From Anastatus disparis (lineage: Eukaryota; Arthropoda; Insecta; Hymenoptera; Eupelmidae): DNA of 64,000 bases. Below the pieces are notes generated by a model that did not search any database, was not told where the DNA came from, and saw only the letters and a program-made list of their open reading frames with translations. The stretch covers positions 3,818,001 to 3,882,000 of the forward strand of contig JAFFSR010000301.1 in NCBI GenBank assembly GCA_017163975.1, written 5' to 3'. Positions 1-11,096 of the stretch are shown here, piece by piece (within the stretch, counting starts at the first letter, position 1; the number at the start of each line of letters is the position of its first letter). Position numbers and translations under genes: made by a program.

Positions 1-686
1 ATATCCAAGTATCTCTTCCTCGAGAGATACTTGTTCAGGTATATTGTATCATCGGTTATATAACCGATCAGCGTCATAAGCGAGGATCATTTAGTTCGCG
101 ACGCGCCCTCCCTTTGCTCACTCTCTCAATAGACGCGTACATTACTTTTTATATATTATTCAATTTCATTCTCATTTAGTTCACATTTTATCTTGATTAT
201 ATTTATATTTTTTTGTAATAAATTAATTCTTTTCTATTAAATCGTGCTTTCAATTAATTTATATTGCCTGATTATATTTAACATAAAATATATATTTCCC
301 GTTGCTTACTCCGACGCCTCCGCGGTCCTTGTGAGCAGTTATAAATTATTTAATAACGTAATATCATATATTTTAATATAACGTATTTTGGAACCTGCCT
401 CACGAAGGAAAACTGCGCTACCGGCCACGCGTCTCTCGATCAGGTAAGAGAGAGAGAGAGAGAGAGACGCAGTGCGTGCAGCAAGCGACGAGTATATCAG
501 ATACGATTTTGTCGTTTATCAATAGGATTGATTAGCTAGCACAATCGGAGTTCGCTGTATAATATTTAGTGAAATTCTTACAAATTTCAGCAACTCTGCA
601 TATAGTAAAATTTAAGGACTTAGCTAAAGTTTACATTAAATTAAAAGCTAATTCTTTTTTGCAACGTGTAGTAAATTACCGTTACA
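1..686 (+). repeat. 5' LTR, 3' portion only
   Basis: Bases 1-686 are repeated at 6118-6807. The only difference I see is an AG run at about 447-466 that is two units shorter here. The LTR ends CCGTTACA, the inverted complement of the TGTAACGG that opens the 3' LTR at 5463. About 655 bp of this LTR lie upstream of the window. Confidence 0.95.
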
Positions 687-689
687 AAA

Positions 690-701
690 TGGCGCCCAAC
701 G
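690..701 (+). promoter_or_regulatory. Primer binding site, tRNA-Lys(CUU) type
   Basis: TGGCGCCCAACG lies 3 nt after the LTR end. It is complementary to the 3' end (…CGTTGGGCG-CCA) of insect tRNA-Lys(CUU) as I recall that tRNA. This primes minus-strand DNA synthesis and fixes the element's orientation. Confidence 0.88.
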
Positions 702-2234
702 AATAGATGCGTCAACGGGATCAGGCTTACACGCGTCGTTTAGAAAATCGAAATTTGCAAATGGCGTCGAGCGCATATTTGTCGTCGACGTAAACAGACT
801 TCGCGTTGTTCTCAAAGGCTTTATAATAAAGATGGCGTTTTGACTGTAGCTAAAATTTAATATTTGAAGTAGCACGTGGAAAATTTTTTTTTTTTCTTTC
901 TCTCTTTTAACAATAAAATTATTTTTGTTTGTTGAAATAAAAGTGAATTAAAAATTTTTTTCTTTTTGTCTTTCTCTGTTAGAAAATAATTTTGACTTAA
1001 AATTTTTTTATTACTTCGAGTGATAAATTTAATAAGATTAAACCAAATTTTATTTTCGTAAAATACGTAGCAAAAATTCGTGAATAAAATTGCATATTGC
1101 TGAAATTTTTTTTTTCTTCGTAATTTTCCGTTACAAGTTGCGTCCCCACGTGTCCCAGCGAAAATTTTTTTTTCTTGTCTCTTTCTTTGTAGGTGATGCG
1201 CAGGCTCTATTGACATAGCTTAGCGTGGATACAGAGATTACAATACATAACTCTGTATGCTGTCGTTCGCTTTATGAGAAAAAGCAAACAAGCATTTAGA
1301 ATTTATTTAAAATAGAGACGTGCGTTATTATATATACCCCTCTTATCGATCAGGTCGCTAGTCATATTTCTTTGACTTATTAAGTGAGAGAGAATCTTAG
1401 TTTCAGCTGGCGAGGAAGCTGAAATTAAATAAATTATTAACAATCCTTTAATGTAAAAATAATTTAATCTCAGTAAAATTTTTTTTTGTAATTTAATGGT
1501 AAATTTAATTGAATAAAAATTAAAATAAAATTTTTTTTTGAGTATACATTAAAGGATCAGGATTTTTTTTACGGTGCGGTCTAAATGACATAACCTTATT
1601 TACACATATTAAATTTTTTTTTGTTGTGATATTAAATTCTCTCTCACCAAAGATTGCCAATTCGTACCGAGGCAATTGATCGGCGCAGTGTGTGTGGTTG
1701 AAGAATTTAGAAATTTCTCAAAGATTTCATTTTAATAAATTTTCACTTTTTTTACACTACACATTAAATACACGTGTATAATAAAAAAAAAATTGTCCTC
1801 ACACAGTTAGGTGTGCGCTTTTAACTAAAGTTTAAAAACGCACAGGCTTTTGGATTTAGCCGCGTATTTTGAATATTTTAACAACAATTTCTAATGTCCT
1901 TGTTGTAATAAAAATTAAAGTTACAGTGTTGGAAAATTTTGTCTTATGTCGGTCAATCACTAAAATATTATTAGTTATTGCATTAAATAAATAAATCCAA
2001 AAACCAAACATAAAAATATATATTTTTTCTTCTTAATTATATATACATATATCTTATTTTTTTTTCACATCGTATGTGTGCGGCTTAGTTTCTAACCACA
2101 CATATACGAACTGAAATATTATTTATTATATATATATAGCGAATATACACACACACTGCAAGCGTAGTAGCGTACTTGCGTGCGATCAGATTTAAACACA
2201 GATATAGTCAAGAAAGAAGAAAAATAAATTCAAG
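702..2234 (+). other. Long untranslated leader of the LTR element
   Basis: About 1.5 kb between primer site and gag start has no reading frame of note on the plus strand. It is AT-rich with repeated poly-T tracts. It would hold the packaging signal, but I cannot point to a specific site. The gag ATG at 2235 has a good context (AAGATGG). Confidence 0.7.
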
Positions 2235-3287
2235 ATGGCTAACGTACCGTTAAAAGCAAGTGCTGATGCAGCCGAAAAATGGGTAGGGTACATATCTGAG
2301 GAGGACTTAGGAATAACTCTACAGGAGTTAGGTCTAAGAACAGACGGCTTTCATCATCAAAAAACCAATCGATTAATAAATTGGTTAATTGGAAATTATT
2401 CGGCTGAAGAATTTCAGCAAACGAATTCTAATGATGATGAATTGACAATACGTCAACAGCGTCTGAGAGTGAGAAAAGAATTTATAGAAAGAACAATATG
2501 TGAGAAGACATGGTCAACTATTTTTGACCCTAACGTGCAACAAGATGAAGAACATGTTCTCAGTGTGCTCGATAAAGATCCTCAGATAAAGATAAACCTA
2601 CAGGAGACATTGAGAGAGGGAACGAACAAACCACGTTCTGGTGGACAGGCACAAACATCCACCAACCCTCCAAATCAAGTTACCGAACAGGAAACAACAG
2701 TGAGGCAAACAACGGATGGAACACCGTTTGTATTGCCAACTGAGATGATGCAATATCTTCACAATATGCAAATGCAAATAAAAGCACTGGCAGAGACAGT
2801 AGCTGCCATAACACAAAGAAGAGAGGAAACTCCAAATCCAAGATCATCTAGTACACGGATAGATGAGCAGCAGAGCAACCAGCAAGAAAGAGGTAATGAC
2901 CAGAGGCCGCCAACAAACACGAGAGTAAATTTCCAAGATACATTCAGGGTATATAATAATACTGGAAATGGCACTCTGGCTGACGTACAGGCAGGCTTAC
3001 CTCCGAGTGAACTTCCAAGAGTAAGTACAGTCGGGGGGAGGGGGACTCCTATAACGTCAAGCCCAATGCCGCAAATGAGCACGAATTTGCAAAATGATCG
3101 GACTAACAACGCTAATAGAACGTTAGATATTGGTCACATAGTTCGCCGATGGAACGTAACATTCTCAGGTGAAAAAGGACAGAGCATAGACCTGTTCCTG
3201 ACCAGGGTAGAAGAATGCAGAACATTAGCAAAAATGAGTGAGAGTGATCTGCTATCCTCTCTCTCTCAGAACTGTTATCAGACGTAG
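2235..3287 (+). pseudogene. gag, N-terminal part, ended by a frameshift
   Basis: Encodes the first 350 residues of the structural Gag protein. The C-terminal third (from about residue 305, with motif FSGEKGQSIDLFLTRVEECR) resembles the start of the retrotransposon Gag domain. The middle is a Gln/Asn/Thr-rich linker with a short heptad-like segment near residues 175-195. The frame shifts at a CT run (about 3257-3267): two extra bases move the reading frame and a stop follows at 3285-3287. The Gag sequence resumes in the next frame without loss, so the break looks like microsatellite slippage in an otherwise fresh gene. ATG 2235 is chosen as the first ATG after the leader and has a strong context. 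Confidence 0.85.
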
Positions 3288-4135
3288 CAGCCACGTGGTA
3301 CAGAAACAATAAACATTCATGGAACACGTGGGCAGAATTTAAAGAAGCTGCTCTGCGTTGGTACGGACACAGTAGACGTTTCCAACAAAGACTGCGGTCT
3401 GAAGCGAACAGGCGTACGCAAGGTAAAGATGAAACTGTGCGTGATTATATAACCTGTCTACAGGCCATTATATTAAAGCAAGTCCCATTACCAGATGCAG
3501 GACAACAGCTCGATTTGCTACATCGCAACCTCTTACCCGAGATTCAGCGTATGGTAAGAAGGGATGAGATTGTTGACGTAGAGTCACTACTAGAAAAAGC
3601 AGTTGAAGCTGAATTAACGATAGATGCAGAGAGAACATATAGGCCTCCTCCACTGCCAGAACATTCTTTATTGCCTGACGTAGCTTACCGTCCTACGTCC
3701 AAGCAAAAAGAGAGTAAACACCAGGTTGCCGCGATAGAAGAAAAGACACCGGCATCCGAACAGTTTAACATAGCTAAAACGTTGATGCAAATAGTCTCTC
3801 AGTTAAATAAAATTTCTGAAAGAATGAGCAGGCAACCAGCTGTTTCGAATATGATTCAATCTGGACAAGCTTCGCCAAATACATCACGTAAAAATCAGCA
3901 GAATTTTAAGAGACCGCCTCGTAAACCTAATCGAGGGCAAGGTAACTCCGAACAACACAGTCAAAACCAGAAAGGAAATCAGACTGAAAACCCAAACAAG
4001 GATAAAGCTAACGAGGAAAATCAAAAAGATACGAGAAATCGAAATCCTAACCGTGAATGTTATCAGTGTGGATTACCTGGATATACTATCTGGTCCTGCC
4101 CACTGTGTGCGGGAAAAGGACCAGGGAACGAGTAG
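3260..4135 (+). pseudogene. gag, C-terminal part with altered zinc knuckle
   Basis: Continues Gag in the +2 frame. It opens with the rest of the Gag domain (ATWYRN, WYGHSRRFQQRL-type motifs), then a helical segment, then a long Lys/Asn/Gln-rich basic linker. It ends in a nucleocapsid zinc knuckle at about 4055-4105. The knuckle reads CYQCGLPGYTIWSC: the three Cys are in the usual CX2CX4-X4C spacing, but the His ligand is Tyr, explained by one C-to-T change in its codon. The first in-frame ATG is 3437, but the homologous sequence clearly begins earlier. The stop at 4133-4135 lies inside the loop of the predicted frameshift pseudoknot, and pol overlaps in the -1 frame. Confidence 0.85.
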
Positions 4136-4176
4136 ATGAGGTACCTACCGTTCCCAGTGAGGCTGATGAGACCTCA
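4111..4176 (+). promoter_or_regulatory. Predicted -1 ribosomal frameshift signal, gag to pol
   Basis: The heptamer GGGAAAA at 4111-4117 is phased G GGA AAA in the gag frame, the X XXY YYZ form. After 6 nt comes stem 1, GGGAACG (4124-4130) with CGTTCCC (4149-4155). The loop segment TGAGGT (4137-4142) can pair with ACCTCA (4171-4176) as stem 2, giving an H-type pseudoknot. The -1 shift moves from the gag frame into the protease frame, which is open across this point. Function is inferred from layout only. Confidence 0.75.
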
Positions 4177-5211
4177 GAACCTTCTACTAGAAAGGTGTTA
4201 GCTAAAAATTTACCTGTAGACTCAGTAGAAGTACAAGTTGAGTCTCACACTTGTCAAGTTAAGACAAGTGAACAGGTAGAGCTAAATCAGCCAGTAATCG
4301 ATGATGAAGCTCGATGGTGGCTCCCGGTAGTGATCGGAGATTACCGAATAAGGGCTCTGTATGACCCAGGTGCATCACACACGGTCATGAATTCGCTAGG
4401 ATTACAGCTAGCAGTAGCCTGTAATATACCTTTAATACCAGCTACAGGTAGATTGGTTAAAGTAGCAGATGGTAGATCATGCTCACTAGTAGGTTATGTT
4501 GACCTTCCTTTCACTGTAGGCGGAATCACCAAAAGGATTCGCTGTGCGATCATGCCTAGCTTAAATGAAGAATGCTATCTAGGAGGCAACTTCGTACGAG
4601 CATTTAGAGCTATTTTCGATCCTTGTGAAAATAAACTTTCTTTTAAAGGTACTAATATAAAGGTAAATTTAGAAGTTGCTGCTCTTGAACAACTGTACAT
4701 TGGAAAATTAGAAACAGTTGGTTTAGCTGATACTTCAGCAACTGATCCGGCTTGTGTAAAAAGTTTGGTTGCAGGTAGAGCAAAAGCAACTCATAATATA
4801 GATTATTTCATAGGCAAGAGAAATAAAATGCTCTCTCCAGCTGTTCAAGACATAGCAAGTAAACTTGCACCAAAATTGGTTGGTACATATGTCGTTACAG
4901 CTGAATCGGAATTAAATATACATAGGTTGTTAGACAAGGATGGTAATCCGTATAGTACGATTCATGGAGAGCAGGTTAAAGCATATGTTGCAAGGCAAGA
5001 AGATGATCCGCAACCTCAACCACCGTTGGAATCAATGCGTGCGAATGAGACGATGAGCGACCCGTCTCTTGCGATCTATACGACTCCGTGTGCCAACGGA
5101 GGATCGGGCTCAGATTGCGTGCGACCGCCTGCGAGCGGTGATTCTCCCCATATCGAGAAACCGAATAGGAAGCAAGGTCATCCGCGTAAAAGAGTTGTCG
5201 TCGTAACGTGA
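4118..5211 (+). pseudogene. pol remnant: protease fused to integrase C-terminus
   Basis: Read in the -1 frame relative to gag; an internal ATG is at 4057. The retropepsin-like aspartic protease is at about 4315-4660, with catalytic motif ALYDPGASHTVM (DPG where DSG/DTG is usual) and a downstream FDPCENKLSF strand. Sequence then passes in frame, near 4770-4830, into GKRNKMLSPAVQ and KLVGTYVVTAES, which match the GPY module of the integrase at 62.9-63.0 kb. A deletion of RT, RNase H and most of integrase has therefore joined the two ends without breaking the frame. The end is a basic tail (QGHPRKRVVVV). A TGA at 5209-5211 interrupts a frame that stays open to 5373. It can supply at most protease activity, so mobility would need enzymes in trans. 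Confidence 0.85.
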
Positions 5212-5373
5212 ACTGTAGAGCATATGCGTCAAGCTGAGTCCGAACCGATCAGGCGTAAACGTAGTAGACCTAAAGGTTTTACCAATGCAAGGCGTATTGA
5301 AAATATAGTAGTTTGTTCACCGGAAAAAAAAACGCGTGTTCAACGAAAATTATTTAATGGTAGAAAATCGTAA
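5212..5373 (+). pseudogene. pol tail beyond in-frame TGA, AT-hook-like
   Basis: The same frame continues past the TGA at 5209-5211 to a TAA at 5371-5373. It encodes a very basic stretch with RRKRSRPKGF, a degenerate counterpart of the second AT-hook (RSRGRPKG) in the related element at 62.5 kb. A single C-to-T change would explain the stop. The GRP cores of both hooks are altered here (GHP, SRP). Confidence 0.7.
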
Positions 5374-5452
5374 ATATTAACATTGCTTAAGACAATGATT
5401 GCATACCTACCGCGCGATAGGCAGAGCAGCAGAACGCGGTTATGCTGCGTCT

Positions 5453-5462
5453 GGCGGAGGGG
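5453..5462 (+). promoter_or_regulatory. Polypurine tract
   Basis: GGCGGAGGGG directly precedes the TGTAACGG that opens the 3' LTR. This is the expected position for plus-strand DNA priming. Confidence 0.85.
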
Positions 5463-6807
5463 TGTAACGGTATTCTACCGTGTTTGAATCTTGCGCGCTT
5501 AGGTATTAAAATAGAATAAACGCTCGGTCATATATCTCGTCTAAGACGAGTAAAGAAGTGCGTATCTTGACGACCGGCACGCGAGCGAGAAGCGAGCCGG
5601 CCGCGAGGCGCTTCAGAGAGTTTCCGGCTACCGTTGCGTTAGCACGAAACCTAAGCCGCGCTGTGCTCATTTAGAGAATTTCGCCACGTGGACATATAAT
5701 ACGGTAGACTAAGTTCGCAATTGATAGAGCGAGACATTGTCTTAATTAAAAGTCGTGAGTTTATACCGACTTGCGTATTATATTATATTGGCTAGTTGCA
5801 ACTCTCAGAAATTCTTTCTGTAGAGTTTTGCTTGACCGCTTTTCGCGCGTCTTAGCGGTCAGCCATTAAGTGCCAACAAATACGTTGATCGACGTGCATA
5901 AGATTCCACCGATCTACGTCCAGGCAACCACGTTGGTAGGGCTCAGCGGAATTCAAGGATCGGGAAGAGACGTGTTCCACCGATCTACTCCAGAGCATTT
6001 ACGTATTGGTTACGTACAGGGGAGAAGCTTCGATAACGGGCGAGCGGCGTCTACGTGCACGTAGGTAATTAGTGTAAGCTGGCCAGTGCGTTATTGTAAG
6101 TATAATTATACTGTGCGATATCCAAGTATCTCTTCCTCGAGAGATACTTGTTCAGGTATATTGTATCATCGGTTATATAACCGATCAGCGTCATAAGCGA
6201 GGATCATTTAGTTCGCGACGCGCCCTCCCTTTGCTCACTCTCTCAATAGACGCGTACATTACTTTTTATATATTATTCAATTTCATTCTCATTTAGTTCA
6301 CATTTTATCTTGATTATATTTATATTTTTTTGTAATAAATTAATTCTTTTCTATTAAATCGTGCTTTCAATTAATTTATATTGCCTGATTATATTTAACA
6401 TAAAATATATATTTCCCGTTGCTTACTCCGACGCCTCCGCGGTCCTTGTGAGCAGTTATAAATTATTTAATAACGTAATATCATATATTTTAATATAACG
6501 TATTTTGGAACCTGCCTCACGAAGGAAAACTGCGCTACCGGCCACGCGTCTCTCGATCAGGTAAGAGAGAGAGAGAGAGAGAGAGAGACGCAGTGCGTGC
6601 AGCAAGCGACGAGTATATCAGATACGATTTTGTCGTTTATCAATAGGATTGATTAGCTAGCACAATCGGAGTTCGCTGTATAATATTTAGTGAAATTCTT
6701 ACAAATTTCAGCAACTCTGCATATAGTAAAATTTAAGGACTTAGCTAAAGTTTACATTAAATTAAAAGCTAATTCTTTTTTGCAACGTGTAGTAAATTAC
6801 CGTTACA
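5463..6807 (+). repeat. 3' LTR, complete (1345 bp)
   Basis: Begins TGTAACGG and ends CCGTTACA, an 8-bp perfect terminal inverted repeat. Bases 6118-6807 match window bases 1-686. It contains an AG microsatellite at about 6564-6588 and a perfect palindromic ATCGGTTATATAACCGAT near 6168. Small reading frames such as 5870-6064 look fortuitous. Confidence 0.95.
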
Positions 6808-6989
6808 AAAATAATAATTAATTTAATTAATCACTGATTTCATAGACGCAATATAATTAAATAATAAAAGTAATAAAATAATTTTATAGAACAAAATAAA
6901 TCAAATACTTGAATCAATTAAAAATTTAATTAATTTAATGCATCCAATTAATTATAATATAGCAATGAAATTATTTGATTAAAAGACAA

Positions 6990-7960
6990 TGACATATTTC
7001 ATAGAATCAATCATATATTTCATAAAGAGAAAAAACGCATTCATCAAAGCAACTAAATATTGAATTAAAATGATTAGGTATTTCATTGACCAGTGAAATA
7101 ATTTAATATAAGTCATACAATATTTAATTGAAACAATGAAATATATTTTTGTTACTATTCAAAATTTATTGAAAGAATAAAACAATAATCTTGAAATTAT
7201 TAAATATTTCATAAATATAATTAAATATATTATTGAACAGTAAAGTAATTTAATAGAGGTGATACAATAATTAATTAAATCAATGTAATATATTCTTCTT
7301 TTAATCAAAATTTTATAAAAATAATAGAATAGATACGTTAGAATTAGTAAACATTTTATTAAGATAATTAAATATATTATTAAACATCAAAGTAATTTAG
7401 TAGAAGTATTATAATATTTATTTGAATTAGTGAAATATATTCTTTTGTCAATCAAAACTTGATAGAATAATTAATAGAATAAATATATTCAGTTTAATAA
7501 ATATTTCATTGAGATAATCAAATATATTATTGAACATTAAAGTAATTTTATGGAAGTGTTAATATAATATTTAATTGAATCAATGAAATATATTCTTGTT
7601 TCAATAATAACTTGATATAAATAATAGAATAAATATATTTAGTTTGATAAATATTTCATCAAGGTAACCAAATATATTATTAAACATTAAAGTAATTTAA
7701 TGAAAGTGGTAATGTAATATTTAATTAAATCAGTGAAATATATTCTTGTTTCAATAACAACTTGATAGAAATAACAAAATAAATATATTTGGTTTAATAA
7801 ATATTTCATTAAGATAATCAAATATATTATTAAACATTAAAGTAATTTAATGGAAGTGTTAATACAATATATAATTAAATCAGTGAAATATATTCTTGTT
7901 TCAATAACAACTTGATAAAAATAATAGAATAAATATATTCGATTTAATAAATATTTCTTT
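6990..7960. repeat. Tandem array, ~147-151 bp unit, about six copies
   Basis: The landmark AAATATATTCTT recurs near 7139, 7288, 7435, 7586, 7736 and 7886, so the period is 147-151 bp. Copies become more alike toward the right. Flanking 6815-6990 looks like decayed units. Confidence 0.8.
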
Positions 7961-8198
7961 AAAAAAAATTTAATATCTGATTTTACGTTGCACCTTTCTT
8001 GACTTTAAAAAAATAATTTATTGGTTTTCTTTTTGTGAATTCATTGAAATCGGATTTGTTGATTTTAAGGAACCTATTTCTTTAAATTAATTGTAATTTT
8101 TATTGAAATGCTGATCAAATTTTATGTGTTATGTACAAGAAATATTTTTTTTATACAATCACATATATTATTAATTAAATGACAATGTTATTAACTTA

Positions 8199-8861
8199 CT
8201 AGGAGAGTGTCACACCTCCGGATCACGGATTTGGCTCAAACTTCGGGATAAGTTTTCAGATGATGAAATATGAAAAAAGCTAAAGTTATAGTCATAAACA
8301 CTCAATGTTTCCCTAGTTACAGGCAATTGAAAAAAATCACTAAAAAAGTTACTAGATTTTTAAACGCGTATAGTTCTTTAGCATTGATAGCTAGAAGCTT
8401 AAACCTTTTTTTAAATTAAAGTTGAGCTTACATCCTTTCGAAATAGTAGTTATAGCATGTAAAAATATTATTTTTTCCCAAAGTTATAGCGTAATAAAGA
8501 TTGGACCTGAATTTTTATTTAAAAATATTAATTAATAATAAAAGCTAAAATTAGGTTCAATCTTTATTACGCTATAACTTTAGGAAAAAATAATATTTTG
8601 ATATGTTGTAACTACTGTTTCGAAAGGATTTGAGCTCAGCTTTAATTTAAAAAAAGGATTAAGCTTCTAGCTATAAATGCTAAATAACTATTTGCGTTTA
8701 AAAATCTAGTAACTTTTTTAGTGATTTTCTTCAATTGCCTGTAACTAGGGAAATATTGAGTGTTTATGACTATAACCTTAGCTTTTTCCATATTTTATCA
8801 TCTGAAAACTTATCCCGAAGTTTGAGCAAATCCGTGATCCGGAGTTGTGACACTCTCCTAG
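8199..8861. mobile_element. Foldback element, CTAGGAGAG ends, TTA duplication
   Basis: Long imperfect hairpin: the two ~320-bp arms mirror each other across a short centre near 8530. It starts CTAGGAGAGTGTCAC and ends with the complement. TTA flanks both sides (8196-8198, 8862-8864). No coding capacity. Related ends occur at 10792, 30015, 56936 and 58162. Confidence 0.85.
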
Positions 8862-9394
8862 TTAATGAAGCATTTATTTACAATATAAGCTTCTTTAACT
8901 TAATCGGATGACCGTTAATTCAAGCAAATGTCATATTGATGATTGATCAATATTTTTTTATTGTTATAAAAGATTTTGTAAATTTAACAAACGATTTACT
9001 AAAATAAATATTTAATTACTGTAACAAAATATATAGATAATTTACAAACATATTCTATTGTTACAAATAAATATTTTATAAAATTTTATCAGCTGCCTTA
9101 ATGAAATTGATTCGATTAAATCAATCAAATAATTTAACCAAAACAATAAATTTTTCTTTATTTTAAAAAAATATTTATTTTTTTTCAACTTAGATATCAA
9201 TTTTTTTTATCCCAACTAAATATTTCAGTAATTTAATAACCTTGCATATTACTTTAATCAAAATTAATTTCTATCAACAAAATATTTAATAACTAAATTT
9301 ATTTCATTGGCTCAACTAAATCTTTTTCTCAGTGTATTATAAACAGTCTTTGAACTAAGAAGATATTTTTTCGTGTCATTTTTTAACAGGTTAA

Positions 9395-9791
9395 CGGGAT
9401 GTCGTAGTTGTAATCAATTTTTGCATTTTTCATTTTATTGATATCTTTTTGAATTGACTATTTAGACCAATATAATGATTTGTCCCCGCTAAAACTACAT
9501 TAATTCAATCATTTTTGTTAAAAAAAAAATTCACACAGACTTGTTATTTTTTCATGAACTTTGAATGAAAATTAGATATCAAGCTTGATAAATCTAACCT
9601 CAAAATACTATACATTGAAAGTTTGTTCATAACTTTTTATGTGTAATATTTTAATAAATTTCTTGAGTCGTCCGCACTCAGGATTAATCTTATAAATTTT
9701 CTTTCTGTAGTTAAAGAATATGATTTGACGCACCGTTTACTCATGAACTTTGAATAAAAATATTATTAGGAGGGGATAACTACGATATCCT
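9395..9791. mobile_element. TTAA-flanked ~400-bp family, copy 1
   Basis: Starts GGGATGTCGTAGTTG after TTAA (9391-9394) and ends near ACTACGATATCC; the right TTAA is mutated. Diagnostic internal motifs are TTGTCCCCGCTAAAACTA and GTCCGCACTCAGGATTAATC. Same family as 16135, 16542, 19309, 23872 and 51739. Confidence 0.75.
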
Positions 9792-9849
9792 GTTTGCATT
9801 ATTTTGTTCATACTACTCAATACAATAGGAATGCGATACAATAATGTTA

Positions 9850-10313
9850 CACTGAAAAAAGTTTCAGTCACATCAATAAAAATTTATTTAAATTAAGGAA
9901 ATGTAAAATACTGACCTTACAATTTTCCAAATTTTTGGTTCTAAATCGAAAAGTTTTAAAAACATCTCTATATTACAGCTTTCCATTTATACTAATAAAA
10001 AGCCTAATATAGAGATATTTCAGAAAATTGTTGAATAAAAATTAAAAATTTGGAAAGTTGCAATTCCGGTAACTATGTATAAATCATATACCCTATTACA
10101 TTCTCTTAACAAAATAATTTTGGTGGATACAGAAATTTTTCCTTTTTATATAAAATTGTTTTCGAATTAATTATTTGTTTCTATTAACAAAATGTTTCTT
10201 CAAGGTAAATAAATATTTATTTCAATTGACAAATTATGTGTTGACAGCAAATAAACTATTTAGTTTTATCAATAAAATATTTATTCTAGTTAAATAATTG
10301 AGGTGAAACACTC
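9850..10313. mobile_element. Possible TA-flanked CACTG element with inner hairpin
   Basis: CACTGAAAAAAGTTTCA follows TA at 9848-9849, and the right end is followed by TA, but the terminal match is poor. Inside, 9917-10068 is a small hairpin with arms sharing CCAAATTTTT and ATCTCTATATTA. Weakly supported. Confidence 0.35.
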
Positions 10314-10575
10314 TAAAAATAAAATTGCAAAAAATTATACTAATAGTAGGACATAAAAAAACAGCAGTAATTTTTAGCAATAAAATAATGCCAAAACATA
10401 TAGTTATAGGTATTTATAGATTCCATATTCCCTCGTTAAAACGAATGTTCAAGTCATTTAAGGATATCTTTTTACTGAATTTTTAAAAAAAATTGTTATC
10501 CAAGGAATGTATTTAAGCTACAAATCACTCTTTGAATTTCCAAATTTCTATGCAAAATTGAAATATAGTCTTTGT

Positions 10576-10668
10576 TCAATTGAGGGTTCGAAAATAAAAA
10601 GGGCACATAATCCGTTTAAATAACATTGGTTATGTACGCTTTTTATTTCCAGACCCTCAATTACAGAT
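10576..10668. repeat. Short inverted repeat, ~38-bp arms
   Basis: Arms carry CAATTGAGGGTTCGAAAATA and its near complement and flank a ~15-bp loop. The rest of 10314-10791 shows nothing recognisable. Confidence 0.6.
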
Positions 10669-11096
10669 ATAAATCGTATGCAATCTACATAAAATAACTA
10701 ATTGTAGTTAATTTGATTACATCCATAAACATTATTATACATTTCATTTGTGTTTGAAAAAAAAATATTTTTTCTTATTTTATTTGTCTTACTAGGAGAG
10801 AACCCCTTGTTTGGGTCACGGATCTTTCTGTAGCTTGCGAATATGTTTTTATTCATAAAATCATGAAAAAAGTTGCGAGTATTCGGTCTAGCGCTAGATC
10901 ATTCCAAGGTTATGAGCTATTTTGTTCAATTTCTTTGAAAAATAATTGTTTATAATATTGAATATTACTTCCCGAAGGGAGTTTCCAAGTTCATTCTGCA
11001 AAATCCTGGTAAAAGTTAAGATCAAATCCTTTTGATAAAAAAAACGTGTTCAAAAAGCTCAAATCGTTCAAAAGTTATAGCAAAATGAAAAACATA

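Larger units (their letters stand above)
1..6807 (+). mobile_element. Defective young Ty3/gypsy-type LTR retrotransposon
   Basis: Order seen: 5' LTR (cut by the window start), tRNA-Lys primer site, long leader, gag, -1 frameshift signal, protease fused to an integrase C-terminal remnant, polypurine tract, full 3' LTR. Reverse transcriptase, RNase H and the integrase catalytic core are absent, so the copy is non-autonomous. The visible 5' LTR matches the 3' LTR base for base by eye except for an AG-repeat length difference of 4 nt, which indicates very recent insertion. It sits inside an older TA-flanked repeat whose right end is at 9334. The left target-site duplication lies outside the window. 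Confidence 0.93.
6808..9334. mobile_element. Right part of older TA-flanked element hit by the LTR insertion
   Basis: Right end at 9334 reads CACTGAGAAAAAGAT on the minus strand and is followed by TA. The left part would lie upstream of the LTR element, outside the window. Contents: a ~150-bp tandem array, a nested foldback at 8199-8861, and low-complexity AAATATTT-type sequence. No reading frame is present. Confidence 0.55.

Noticed and set aside
857..1216. 119-codon minus-strand frame
   Set aside because: Lys/Phe-rich translation of poly-T tracts in the retrotransposon leader.
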